Source of the DNA: Spirochaetaceae bacterium
GTDB taxonomy: Bacteria; Spirochaetota; Spirochaetia; B11-G9
Reading direction: 5' to 3'
Assembly: GCA_015493635.1 (NCBI GenBank)
Contig: WGCU01000087.1
Span: 1 to 42,265 of the forward strand
DNA: 42,265 bases
Shown here: positions 35,638-42,265 of the stretch, one piece after another
Position numbering within the stretch: position 1 is the stretch's first letter
Layout: every line of letters starts with the position of its first letter
The notes under the pieces: model-generated
Told to the model about the DNA's origin: nothing
The model's database searches: none
The model's input: the letters and a program-made list of their open reading frames with translations, nothing else
Made by a program: the position numbers and the translations under genes

Positions 35638-36411
35638 CTATTCAATGGACATAAGCTTCCGGAAATCATGTACTTTGCTCCGTGATACAGGTACACGCTC
35701 CGTTAAATTTTCCATGGTAAGCTGGTAGGTATTATTGAACCACAGTCCAATTTTCTGAATATGATTAACATTGATAAGATAGCTGCGGTGGCATCTGAAA
35801 AAAATATCCTCTCCCAGAAGTTCCTCAAAATAGCTTATGGTTCTATGATCCTCATACTCAGTACTACCGGTAATAATACGTGTTTTTTTACCCGACGCAA
35901 TAACCGCAACAATATCTTCCGGTTTAAGGGGAAGATATGTATCCCCTTTGATAACTGCTATACGGAGCCGGGTTGATGCTGAATCGGCCTCTCTATTGAA
36001 AGAATCCAGTAATCTGCCTATTTTTTCCGATACATCATTTTCAGGTTTACCACTGTTCTTTTTGTAACGCTCTATACTGCGGACGAGACGGTCCTTTTCA
36101 TAGGGTTTTAAAAGATAATCAAGAGCTCCCACTTCAAAGGCTTTTATGGCAAAACTTTCATACGCGGTGGTAAAAATAATATAGGGCTTGTGTTCCATGT
36201 GCTGTATACTTTCAGCAAGCTCAACCCCGGACATCTCCGGCATTTGAATATCCAGAAACAGCAGATCAGGCTCCAGCCGGGTAATAAGAGACAGGGCCTC
36301 TATTCCATCCTCCGCTTCGCCGGCTATTTCCACATCATCTACATCAGACAAAAGAAACATGAGCTCATCCCGTGAAGGCTTTTCATCATCAATAACAAGA
36401 ACCCGTATCAT
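35638..36411 (-). CDS. LytTR-type response regulator (BtsR/YpdB-like)
   Basis: A 257-aa response regulator. The receiver domain (1-120) has the acidic pair in IDDEKPS (D8, D9), the phospho-acceptor in LFLDIQMPEMSG (near D54), TTAYE, and the conserved Lys in LLKPYEK near 103. The C-terminal LytTR domain (about 150-257) carries DIVAVIASGKKTRI and FRCHRSYLINVNHI, typical of the beta-strand DNA-binding fold. It overlaps the kinase gene by an ATGA. It probably activates cstA just downstream. Confidence 0.92.
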   Translation of the reverse strand: MIRVLVIDDEKPSRDELMFLLSDVDDVEIAGEAEDGIEALSLITRLEPDLLFLDIQMPEMSGVELAESIQHMEHKPYIIFTTAYESFAIKAFEVGALDYLLKPYEKDRLVRSIERYKKNSGKPENDVSEKIGRLLDSFNREADSASTRLRIAVIKGDTYLPLKPEDIVAVIASGKKTRIITGSTEYEDHRTISYFEELLGEDIFFRCHRSYLINVNHIQKIGLWFNNTYQLTMENLTERVPVSRSKVHDFRKLMSIE

Positions 36412-38081
36412 GGAATCCGCACCGTCACCGCTGTTCCCCAGCCGGGTTTGCTTGTTATATAAAGTCCAGAATTGTCCCCGTACTTAACAGCCAGTCGTCT
36501 GTTTATGTTCTTTAAAGCACTGTTTACCGACTCATCATCTTCCAAAAGCCACGCAACCTGATCTTTAGCAATACCAATACCGTTGTCTTTGATTGTTATG
36601 GTTGTCCCTTTGCGGTCCGCCTTCGCGGTTATTTTTATCTTCCCGCCATTCCTGCGGACCATAATCCCGTGCTTTACCGCATTTTCCACAATAGGCTGAA
36701 GAAGAAAAGGAGGAATGGAGCATTTCAGCGTTTCGGGGATGGAAAAATCGACATGCAGCTTTTCACCAAACCGGGCTTTCTCTATTTCAAGATAGGAACG
36801 GATGTGCTCTATTTCCTTATGAATGCTTACTTCTTCTTTATCCACCTGAAAACTGTTTCTGAAAAAGAGACTTAAATGCTGAATGAGGATCCGGGCTTTA
36901 TCCGGCTCTGTTCTGATAAGCGATCCAATAGTATTAAGGGCATTAAATAAAAAATGAGGATTTATCTGGGCCTGGAGAGCTTTCAATTCTGCCTGATCAA
37001 CAAGTTTCATCTGCTCTTCAATTTTACTCAGTTCGATCTGTGTTGAAAATAAAGCACCCAGCCCCTTGGCAAGTTCGATATCCACCGTTTTTATGGCATA
37101 TTTTTCTTCCCTGTAAAGCTTAAAGGTACCGATAACCTCATCTTTCTGAAAAAGGGGAACAATAACAGCGGAATTTAGATGGCAATCTTTCTGAAGACAG
37201 TTAGACTGATCCTTTGAATCTGATATAAGTATCTTTTTCTGCCGGAGGACCTTCCCACAGACATCAGGAAGCAGAGGATCTCCGCTTTTGTGATATTCTT
37301 CTCCAAGACCGGCATGGGCCAGAATACTGATTCTGTCAGTAAAAGTTACCGCGGCAAGATCCGTATTTTCAAGAACAATTTGTGCTGTTTCCCGGGCGGT
37401 TTCTTCATTATATCCCCTGCGGAAATACTGCAGGGTTTTACTTGCTATGGCAAGGACCAGTTCCGCCTGATTAGCAGCAACCCGGTCAATTTCCTTTTTC
37501 ACCCCATCTATAATAGCTATAAAAATTCCGATACCGATAGAGTTAGCTACAATCATGGGCATTGCAATTATTGAAACAAGCTCCAGCGCATCATTAAACG
37601 GCCTCACAAGCAGAAGAATGATGAACATCTGCATCATCTCCGCGGCGGCTCCGCTAATCATGGCAAACAGCCATTTTTCCTCAGATTTCTGCATCTTTCG
37701 TCTGAGCAGCCCGCCGAGCAGCCCTTCAAAAATCGTTGATGTCATACAGGCAAAAGCGGTGAATCCTCCAATATCAATTGCCCAGCGGTGAAATCCCGCT
37801 ATAACACCCGACAAAAGCCCCACAAGAGGACCGCCGACCAATCCGGCAACAAAAACTCCCACAACCCTGGAGTTTGCAATGGCACCGTGCACAGGGACTC
37901 CCATATAGGTGCTTGCTATACCGAAGGCGCTGAAAAATGAGATAAGAAGTATCTGTTCCCGCATTCTCCGTTTTTTTTTCGCAAGAATAATACGAACATT
38001 TTTAGATTGTGATATCACGATAGCGAGAATCGCTATAATCCCCGCCTGATTTACGAGATTTTTAAACAGCCCCACTATCAT
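36408..38081 (-). CDS. LytS-type sensor histidine kinase with a 5TM-LYT input domain (BtsS/YpdA-like)
   Basis: A 557-aa membrane kinase. The N-terminal region (about 1-200) has five or six TM helices and the 5TMR-LYT motif GVPVHGAIANSRVVGVFVAGLVGGP. A GAF domain follows (about 210-340). The kinase core has the phospho-acceptor in QAQINPHFLFNALN (His near 375), and the ATP-binding domain has ENAVKHG and DNGIGI. E. coli BtsS and YpdA of this family sense extracellular pyruvate. The linked LytTR regulator and CstA transporter make pyruvate or a related carboxylate the likely signal. The start at 38081 has no clear ribosome binding site and could be slightly different. Confidence 0.9.
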   Translation of the reverse strand: MIVGLFKNLVNQAGIIAILAIVISQSKNVRIILAKKKRRMREQILLISFFSAFGIASTYMGVPVHGAIANSRVVGVFVAGLVGGPLVGLLSGVIAGFHRWAIDIGGFTAFACMTSTIFEGLLGGLLRRKMQKSEEKWLFAMISGAAAEMMQMFIILLLVRPFNDALELVSIIAMPMIVANSIGIGIFIAIIDGVKKEIDRVAANQAELVLAIASKTLQYFRRGYNEETARETAQIVLENTDLAAVTFTDRISILAHAGLGEEYHKSGDPLLPDVCGKVLRQKKILISDSKDQSNCLQKDCHLNSAVIVPLFQKDEVIGTFKLYREEKYAIKTVDIELAKGLGALFSTQIELSKIEEQMKLVDQAELKALQAQINPHFLFNALNTIGSLIRTEPDKARILIQHLSLFFRNSFQVDKEEVSIHKEIEHIRSYLEIEKARFGEKLHVDFSIPETLKCSIPPFLLQPIVENAVKHGIMVRRNGGKIKITAKADRKGTTITIKDNGIGIAKDQVAWLLEDDESVNSALKNINRRLAVKYGDNSGLYITSKPGWGTAVTVRIP

Positions 38082-38138
38082 TCTGTTATTATGGCACCCC
38101 TCAATAGCTCAATGCAAGTAGAAATATTCTCTTTTTAA

Positions 38139-38166
38139 GGAACTTTATTACACTTCCAGCGACTAA
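38139..38166 (+). promoter_or_regulatory. ECF-type promoter candidate for the Spy-like/sigma operon
   Basis: GGAACTT (38139-38145) followed after 16 bp by ACTAA (38162-38166) resembles the -35 GGAACTT and -10 TCTAA of stress-type ECF sigma factors. The operon encodes such a sigma factor, so autoregulation is plausible. A sigma70-like -10 TAGAAT at 38172 is an alternative. Confidence 0.4.
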
Positions 38167-38199
38167 TAGGGTAGAATTAACTTTTTACGGAGGCACTGC

Positions 38200-38631
38200 A
38201 TGAAACGAAAAATTATCGTTTTATTCCTTTTTATCGCGTCTGTCGCATGGATTTCGGCCCAGGATCTGTTTACTGAAACCTTTTTAGGGAAACTGGGACT
38301 GCCCCAGAACAAAATTGAGCAGATACTTGATATTCAAAGTACATCCCGGGATCAGATAAAAGAAGCTGCCCTTGAAATGAATATTTTCAAAGCACAACTG
38401 GAGAAAATACTGTACAATGTTAACCCTGATATGGGAAAAGTAAAAAAACTTCTTGAAAGCTCCCTTAAGTACCGTCTTCAATCTGAATTAGCAGCGATAG
38501 AGGCCAGAGTTAAAATTCGGCAGATTATGGGAGAAAAAGACTGGGACAGGATGCTGCAGATGAAAAAAAGGCTAAATCGTATTAATAAAGCCCAGCCCCA
38601 GCAGGAGAGAAAGAATACCCATGGTAAATGA
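38200..38631 (+). CDS. Spy/CpxP-like periplasmic helical protein
   Basis: A 143-aa exported protein with a signal peptide of about 20 residues (...VAWISAQD). The mature part is helical and charged: LEMNIFKAQLEKILYN, LLESSLKYRLQSELAAIEARVKI and IMGEKDWDRMLQMKK. This resembles the LTXXQ/Spy or ZraP-type periplasmic chaperones and metal sensors, though the LTxxQ motif itself is replaced by LPQNKIEQIL. GGAGG precedes the ATG. Its stop overlaps the start of the sigma factor gene (ATGA), so the pair is tightly coupled, and it may sense envelope stress for it. Confidence 0.7.
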   Translation: MKRKIIVLFLFIASVAWISAQDLFTETFLGKLGLPQNKIEQILDIQSTSRDQIKEAALEMNIFKAQLEKILYNVNPDMGKVKKLLESSLKYRLQSELAAIEARVKIRQIMGEKDWDRMLQMKKRLNRINKAQPQQERKNTHGK

Positions 38632-39200
38632 GGCAAATGATCAACAACCTGAGTGATGACGCATGCATTAAGCAATTTCAGAATACCGGAGAGGAGGAGG
38701 TTTTCAACTACCTCCTCAACCGGCACAGGGTTACAATGAGACGAATTATCTATTCAGTATTAAAAGGGTCAAAAGAGGACATGGAGGATGTGGAACAGGA
38801 AATTGCTCTCGCATTATTTAAAAACCTTCCAAGCTTTTCTGTCAAGTCATCCTTTACAACGTATCTGTACCGGATAAGTAGAAACAAAGCTGTTGATTTT
38901 TTACGGAAAACAGACAGGCGCAGGAAAATTATTAATAAAGCAGCACTTTTATCATCCCGGAAACCACAGGAGCTGCCTGATGAAACCCTTGTAAAAAAAA
39001 GCATTCACGAGGAGATTAAGAAAGTGTTATTCCAGCTGCCGGAAATGGAACGAACAATACTCGTTCTTAAGGATGTGGAGCAGCTGAGCCTTTCGGATAT
39101 TGGCACTATACTGCATAAGCCGGTAGGAACCGTAAAATCACGGCTCCACAGAGCACGGCTCCATGCAGCGGAACGTATGAAAGCCAGGGAGATAATATAA
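38628..39200 (+). CDS. ECF-family RNA polymerase sigma factor
   Basis: A 190-aa extracytoplasmic-function sigma factor. Region 2 (about 25-92) contains DVEQEIALALFKNL and FTTYLYRISRNKAVDFLRKTDR, for core binding and -10 recognition. Region 4 (about 130-185) contains LPEMERTILVLKDVEQLSLSDIGTILHKPVGTVKSRLHRAR, the helix-turn-helix for the -35 element. There is no region 1 or 3. Overlap with the Spy-like gene and a membrane protein gene right after it suggest a stress-response unit, with anti-sigma control of an envelope regulon. Confidence 0.92.
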   Translation: MRQMINNLSDDACIKQFQNTGEEEVFNYLLNRHRVTMRRIIYSVLKGSKEDMEDVEQEIALALFKNLPSFSVKSSFTTYLYRISRNKAVDFLRKTDRRRKIINKAALLSSRKPQELPDETLVKKSIHEEIKKVLFQLPEMERTILVLKDVEQLSLSDIGTILHKPVGTVKSRLHRARLHAAERMKAREII

Positions 39201-39201
39201 A

Positions 39202-39648
39202 ATGGGAAAAAATCTGAATACAGCTCAATCTTTTTTAGATAAAAACATGGACGTTCCGGACAATATTCTTCAGAGCATGACACGTGAAGAGCTGGATACG
39301 TACCATCGGATGGAATACTTCAGAAAAAACCTGACAGAGGTACTGGACAGCGAAATGGATACTGCCCCTTTACGGTTTTCCTCTAACATCCCTGATAAAA
39401 AACATACCGTTTTAAAACGGTTCCTTGTTCTTCCCGCAGCGACACTGTTCAGCATTGCTGTCGGATTCTCTCTGTATCATACGGTGCAGTTACAAAAAAA
39501 TTACCGCGAACTTGTCAGAGAAGAAACAAGAAACTTTATTACAACGCTAACAAGCAGCAATGCATGGTGGGAGAGTACTGTAGACGAAAATGCTCTGTCA
39601 TCCGACTGGTTTAATGCTGATCCCATCGTTATTAAGAGCTCTTTCTAG
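39202..39648 (+). CDS. putative membrane anti-sigma factor
   Basis: A 148-aa protein with one TM helix near residues 73-92 (RFLVLPAATLFSIAVGFSLYH), an N-terminal cytosolic helical part of about 70 residues and a periplasmic tail of about 55 residues. This is the layout of many ECF anti-sigma factors, although no zinc-binding HxxxCxxC motif is present. It begins 1 bp after the sigma factor stop. Function is inferred from topology and position. Confidence 0.6.
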   Translation: MGKNLNTAQSFLDKNMDVPDNILQSMTREELDTYHRMEYFRKNLTEVLDSEMDTAPLRFSSNIPDKKHTVLKRFLVLPAATLFSIAVGFSLYHTVQLQKNYRELVREETRNFITTLTSSNAWWESTVDENALSSDWFNADPIVIKSSF

Positions 39649-39713
39649 AAGTCTGCAGGATTTTCCCAGAACAGATTGCCGTTTAATTCCAGTCACGTTC
39701 ATAGAGAAATATG

Positions 39714-40958
39714 CTATAAATAATCCAAAGGACTTTTTACCGTATTCTTTTTTTCAAGTAAAACGTGAGTGTATATCATGGTTGTTTCCAATTTTTTATG
39801 TCCCAGTAATTCCTGGACAACTCTGATATTGACTCCTGACTCCAAAAGGTGTGTTGCAAAACTATGCCTGAATGTATGAGCACTAATCTTTTTGGGTATA
39901 TCAGTCTTTATTGATGCGTTTCTTATTGCTTTTTGAATTACACTTTCATGTATATGGTGCCTGTAAGTTTTCCCGTCATGTTTATCTACATAAAGATTTT
40001 TTGCCGGAAAAACCCAATACCACGCCCATTCTGATTCCGCATTTGGATATTTTTTTGAGAGTGCATCAGGTAATTTAACACGATTATTATTCATTGCTTT
40101 ATCTTTTTCATAAACAGTTTTAACGTTTTCTATATGATTTTGTAAATCCAGTTTGATTTTTTCAGGGATCATTACTCTTCTGTCTTTATCTCCTTTACCG
40201 GAATGAACAGTGATACTATTTCTTGATAAATCCATATCTTTAATTCGAAGGGTCATACACTCCATCAATCTTAATCCTGAACCATAAAGAATTTTAACTA
40301 TTAAAAGTTTTTCTCCGTTTAAATATTTAAAGACTTCAGAAACTTCTTCTCTTGTAAGAACTGATGGAATTTTTCGATTTCTTTTTGCACGAAGAGTGTC
40401 TTCCATATTTTCCAGGTCTTTATGTAAAACATGCCTGAATAGAAAAAGTATGGCATTAAAAGCCTGATTCTGTGTTGAAGCTGAAATATTTCTCTCTTTT
40501 ACCAGGTACGTTAAAAAATTTTTGACATCCAATGAATCATAATCAGAAATACTCTTTTTGGTATAGTGATAAAATTGTTTAACCCAATAAACATAATTTT
40601 TTTCAGTCTTATCCGAATAGTGCTTCAATTTTATACTATTTTTAGTTTGTTCAATAATGAAATCCAATGAAACTGGAGCATTGCTGCTTTTATCTTTAAT
40701 GAGAGCATAGAGCACATTAATTGCATCAATTGCCTGATTTATTTGCCAGTTCTGGTATGTATTATTTTCATGCAGGGAATTTATGAAATGAGTAATTTTT
40801 TCACTTTCAGAAACTTTTTTTCCGGCCAAATTGTTTTTTTCGAGATAATCTAAAAAAAGCTCGGTCCAAAAAATATAGAATCTCTTATGTGACTCTTTTA
40901 TTTGCTGATGCTTGGATACAATTTCTCTATAATCTTCAAGATACTCAGACAAAACCAT
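39714..40958 (-). CDS. intI: integron integrase with an extended N-terminus
   Basis: A 414-aa tyrosine recombinase. The catalytic residues R230, K255, H361, R364, H387 and Y396 are all present. The IntI-specific insertion between patches II and III is visible (about 297-345: LPDALSKKYPNAESEWAW, VFPAKNLY, YRHHIHES), and the end TTMIYTHVL...SPLDYL is typical of IntI. About 95 residues precede the usual N-terminal SAM-like domain and look like a second core-binding-type helical domain, so it is longer than IntI1 (337 aa). AGGAGA precedes the ATG. It is divergent from the cassette side, the classical integron orientation. It appears functional. Confidence 0.93.
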   Translation of the reverse strand: MVLSEYLEDYREIVSKHQQIKESHKRFYIFWTELFLDYLEKNNLAGKKVSESEKITHFINSLHENNTYQNWQINQAIDAINVLYALIKDKSSNAPVSLDFIIEQTKNSIKLKHYSDKTEKNYVYWVKQFYHYTKKSISDYDSLDVKNFLTYLVKERNISASTQNQAFNAILFLFRHVLHKDLENMEDTLRAKRNRKIPSVLTREEVSEVFKYLNGEKLLIVKILYGSGLRLMECMTLRIKDMDLSRNSITVHSGKGDKDRRVMIPEKIKLDLQNHIENVKTVYEKDKAMNNNRVKLPDALSKKYPNAESEWAWYWVFPAKNLYVDKHDGKTYRHHIHESVIQKAIRNASIKTDIPKKISAHTFRHSFATHLLESGVNIRVVQELLGHKKLETTMIYTHVLLEKKNTVKSPLDYL

Positions 40959-41005
40959 GCAAATCTCCTATTAAACCGCTTGCTATTTAAGCGAATATAT
41001 AACCC

Positions 41006-41034
41006 ATATTATGGATATTTTTTCATATTTTCAA
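41006..41034 (-). promoter_or_regulatory. sigma70-like promoter of the integrase gene
   Basis: On the minus strand TTGAAA (41029-41034), a 17-bp spacer and TAATAT (41006-41011), about 48 bp before the intI ATG. Confidence 0.6.
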
Positions 41035-41040
41035 GCCTTG

Positions 41041-41122
41041 TTTACTAAATTTTACTAAATTAGATACATATTTTTCTTGACTTGGTATTCAAAGGCATAT
41101 ATTATGGATAGCAGTTTAGTAA
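41041..41122. repeat. possible attI region with TTTACTAAA repeats
   Basis: The decamer TTTACTAAAT occurs twice in tandem (41041-41060), and an inverted copy TTTAGTAA lies at 41114-41121. In known attI sites IntI binds direct repeats and an inverted core pair next to the recombination point. These repeats in the intI-cassette gap may be such sites. No exact GTTRRRY core is seen here; GTTTAGT (41113-41119) is the nearest. Confidence 0.4.
41077..41105 (+). promoter_or_regulatory. Pc-like cassette promoter
   Basis: TTGACT (41077-41082), an exact 17-bp spacer and TATTAT (41100-41105), reading toward the cassette. Transcription would run through the attC-like fold into the SIR2 gene. Confidence 0.72.
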
Positions 41123-41125
41123 GAT

Positions 41126-41278
41126 GTTCAGACCGACCTTCGGTCGGCCTGAACGGGGCTCGCGTCTAAACGCCACGTGCCCGGCCTCCTTGCGGCGGCC
41201 GAACACGCGGCTTGAGTTGACAGTCCTGCGGCAAGGATTTGCCTTGCCTTTGCAGCTCAGCCGCGAGCCCCGTTAGCT
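41126..41278 (+). other. attC-like recombination site without an ORF
   Basis: The 352-bp gap between intI and the SIR2 gene holds this strongly palindromic stretch. First comes a 29-bp hairpin: GTTCAG-a-CCGACC, TTC loop, GGTCGG-c-CTGAAC (41126-41154). Sharing its AAC, a 13-bp perfect stem AACGGGGCTCGCG (41152-41164) pairs with CGCGAGCCCCGTT (41262-41274). The right end reads GTTAGCT (41272-41278), close to the attC core GTTRRRY. Inside are GGCAAGG/CCTTGCC (41230-41248) and CGGCC/GGCCG hairpins. Size (about 130 bp), core and position fit an attC. The left core (CCTGAAC) matches RYYYAAC only in AAC, so the call is not certain. If right, it is an ORF-less cassette. Confidence 0.62.
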
Positions 41279-41310
41279 TATAATAGAGCTTAAAAGTTGA
41301 AGGGGAAAAA

Positions 41311-42213
41311 ATGGAAATATGTATAAATGAAGGTTTAGAAAAATTAAAAAATTTAATGAAAAACAAAAAATTAATAATTTTTGTTGGCTCAGGTATTTCT
41401 GTCCCTTCTGGACTTCCAACTTGGGATGAACTTTTAGATAATTTTATTGAACTATGTGAAAAATTACAAGGGACTTTATCTAAAGAAGATCAATTCGTTA
41501 AGCTTTTAGATGATGCAAAAAGTCGAAAAGAAAATTATCCAACTCAGGTTGCTTCTGTTCTTAAAAATAAACTAGCTGAAATTCAAAAAAAAGAAATTGC
41601 GAATGTTTACAAAATAATACAATCATGGTTTATAGATAAATTCAGTTCATCGCAACCAAACGACTATCACAAATTGATTTTAAAAACAAATTTCCCATAT
41701 ATTTTAACATCAAATTATGACAATCTTCTTGAAAAAGCGGCAATGGATCTAGGTTTTTTTGATTTATATGCTAATTCATTTTCTTTTAAAGAAGCTGATA
41801 AAGTAGCAGCTGCTCTATATGAAAAGAAATCTTGTATTATTCATGTGCATGGTGATATTAATAGCATAGCTTTGGATGATTTTGTATTTACATCGGAAGA
41901 TTATGTTAAAATAAAAAATAAATATCCTGGATTTACATTGTCTATTCAAAGTCTTTTTGTTAATTATTCGGTATTATTTGTAGGTTACGGAGTTAGCGAT
42001 CCACATTTAGAAGATTTATTGGAAGAATTATCATATTATTTTGATTGGTCAATGTTTGAAAAGCTTCCAAAATATTACATTGCGTTAAAAAAAGATAAAA
42101 TTGATACTATACTTGATGTTGATTCCCGCATTATTTTTGGAGTAATTCCCGGAGAGTTTTTGTTAGGAAAAAGAGTAAAACAGGAAAGAATCCCGCACTA
42201 TTTCTGTGCCTGA
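41311..42213 (+). CDS. SIR2-domain protein, probable anti-phage defence gene in cassette position
   Basis: A 300-aa protein of the SIR2_2 type, whose members in defence systems cleave NAD+ on phage infection. Visible motifs are FVGSGISVPSGLPTW (residues 24-38, NAD loop), LTSNYDNLLE (132-141, with N135 and D137), HVHGD (178-182, catalytic-type His) and FVGYGVSDPHLEDLL (223-237). AAGGGG precedes the ATG, which lies 39 bp after the attC-like core. The gene is much more AT-rich than its neighbours, a sign of transfer. The C-terminus (VIPGEFLLGKRVKQERIPHYFCA) does not look like a natural domain end, so it may be truncated or recombined. No partner gene is seen before the window ends. Confidence 0.85.
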   Translation: MEICINEGLEKLKNLMKNKKLIIFVGSGISVPSGLPTWDELLDNFIELCEKLQGTLSKEDQFVKLLDDAKSRKENYPTQVASVLKNKLAEIQKKEIANVYKIIQSWFIDKFSSSQPNDYHKLILKTNFPYILTSNYDNLLEKAAMDLGFFDLYANSFSFKEADKVAAALYEKKSCIIHVHGDINSIALDDFVFTSEDYVKIKNKYPGFTLSIQSLFVNYSVLFVGYGVSDPHLEDLLEELSYYFDWSMFEKLPKYYIALKKDKIDTILDVDSRIIFGVIPGEFLLGKRVKQERIPHYFCA

Positions 42214-42237
42214 TAAAAAGCGGGAAAATTGATGCAT

Positions 42238-42264
42238 AAAAAAGCCCGGGATATTCACCCGGGT
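42238..42264 (-). terminator. terminator of a minus-strand gene beyond the window edge
   Basis: CCCGGG (42245-42250) and CCCGGG (42258-42263) form a stem; on the minus strand it is followed by TTTTTT. It points to a gene on the minus strand to the right of the window and marks the end of the cassette-like region. Confidence 0.7.
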
Positions 42265-42265
42265 G

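Noticed and set aside
42162-42168. GTTAGGA as an attC core after the SIR2 gene
   Set aside because: It lies inside the ORF, the last base does not fit GTTRRRY, and no pairing partner core or stem is seen.
1-42265. CRISPR array, tRNA or rRNA genes
   Set aside because: I saw no regularly spaced direct repeats and no rRNA-like or tRNA cloverleaf sequence; the cloverleaf-like element at 7654-7742 lacks tRNA arms and conserved bases.

Overview
The window looks like chromosomal DNA of a free-living spirochaete (Spirochaetota). This is inferred from diderm-type outer-membrane and periplasmic proteins, signal peptides ending in ...AQ, a CoA-activase/DUF438/hemerythrin gene set usual in anaerobes, and an IntI-type integron integrase resembling those known from spirochaetes. 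No rRNA or tRNA gene was seen, and no CRISPR array.

Layout. 303-3268: an RhlE-type RNA helicase, a DUF2202 ferritin-like protein and an exported protein. 3371-6119: an operon of a DUF438-hemerythrin-PAS protein, a cupin and a DHH phosphoesterase. 6107-7504: a family-4-like glycosyltransferase. 7654-7742: a cloverleaf-shaped compound palindrome. 7788-9598: two adenylate kinase genes, the second a two-domain fusion whose C-terminal half is degenerate. 9619-16604: an ABC-F protein, a giant 2-hydroxyacyl-CoA dehydratase activase and a cyclase-family hydrolase.

16568-29826 (minus strand) is the centrepiece: a tightly packed HDOD-pelD-pelE-like-pelF-pelG-TPR/barrel-DUF2194 deacetylase operon for a Pel-type exopolysaccharide. 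Its last gene, 7 bp after the deacetylase, encodes a two-TM potassium channel fused to an RCK/TrkA module and a complete bacteriohemerythrin domain. This suggests a biofilm operon carrying its own oxygen-, NO- or redox-sensing ion channel.

29962-33792: a single-RRM RNA-binding protein with a leader of about 210 nt, a DoxX-like membrane protein, a lipoprotein, and an ArsA/Get3-like ATPase set between a small protein and a membrane protein. 33822-38081: a LytS-type kinase, a LytTR regulator and a CstA-family transporter, resembling the pyruvate-responsive BtsSR/BtsT and YpdAB systems. A 21-bp-phased direct repeat just upstream of cstA is a likely regulator site. 38200-39648: a Spy-like periplasmic protein, an ECF sigma factor and a putative anti-sigma factor, with an ECF-like promoter.

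39714-42213 is an integron: an integrase with all catalytic residues, a divergent Pc-like promoter, an attC-like folded site without an ORF, and an AT-rich SIR2-domain defence gene in cassette position. Across the window three genes (3371, 7788, 8429) have -10 boxes that put the predicted transcription start on or next to the A of the ATG, pointing to leaderless mRNAs. All functions are read from motifs and context; no database search was run.
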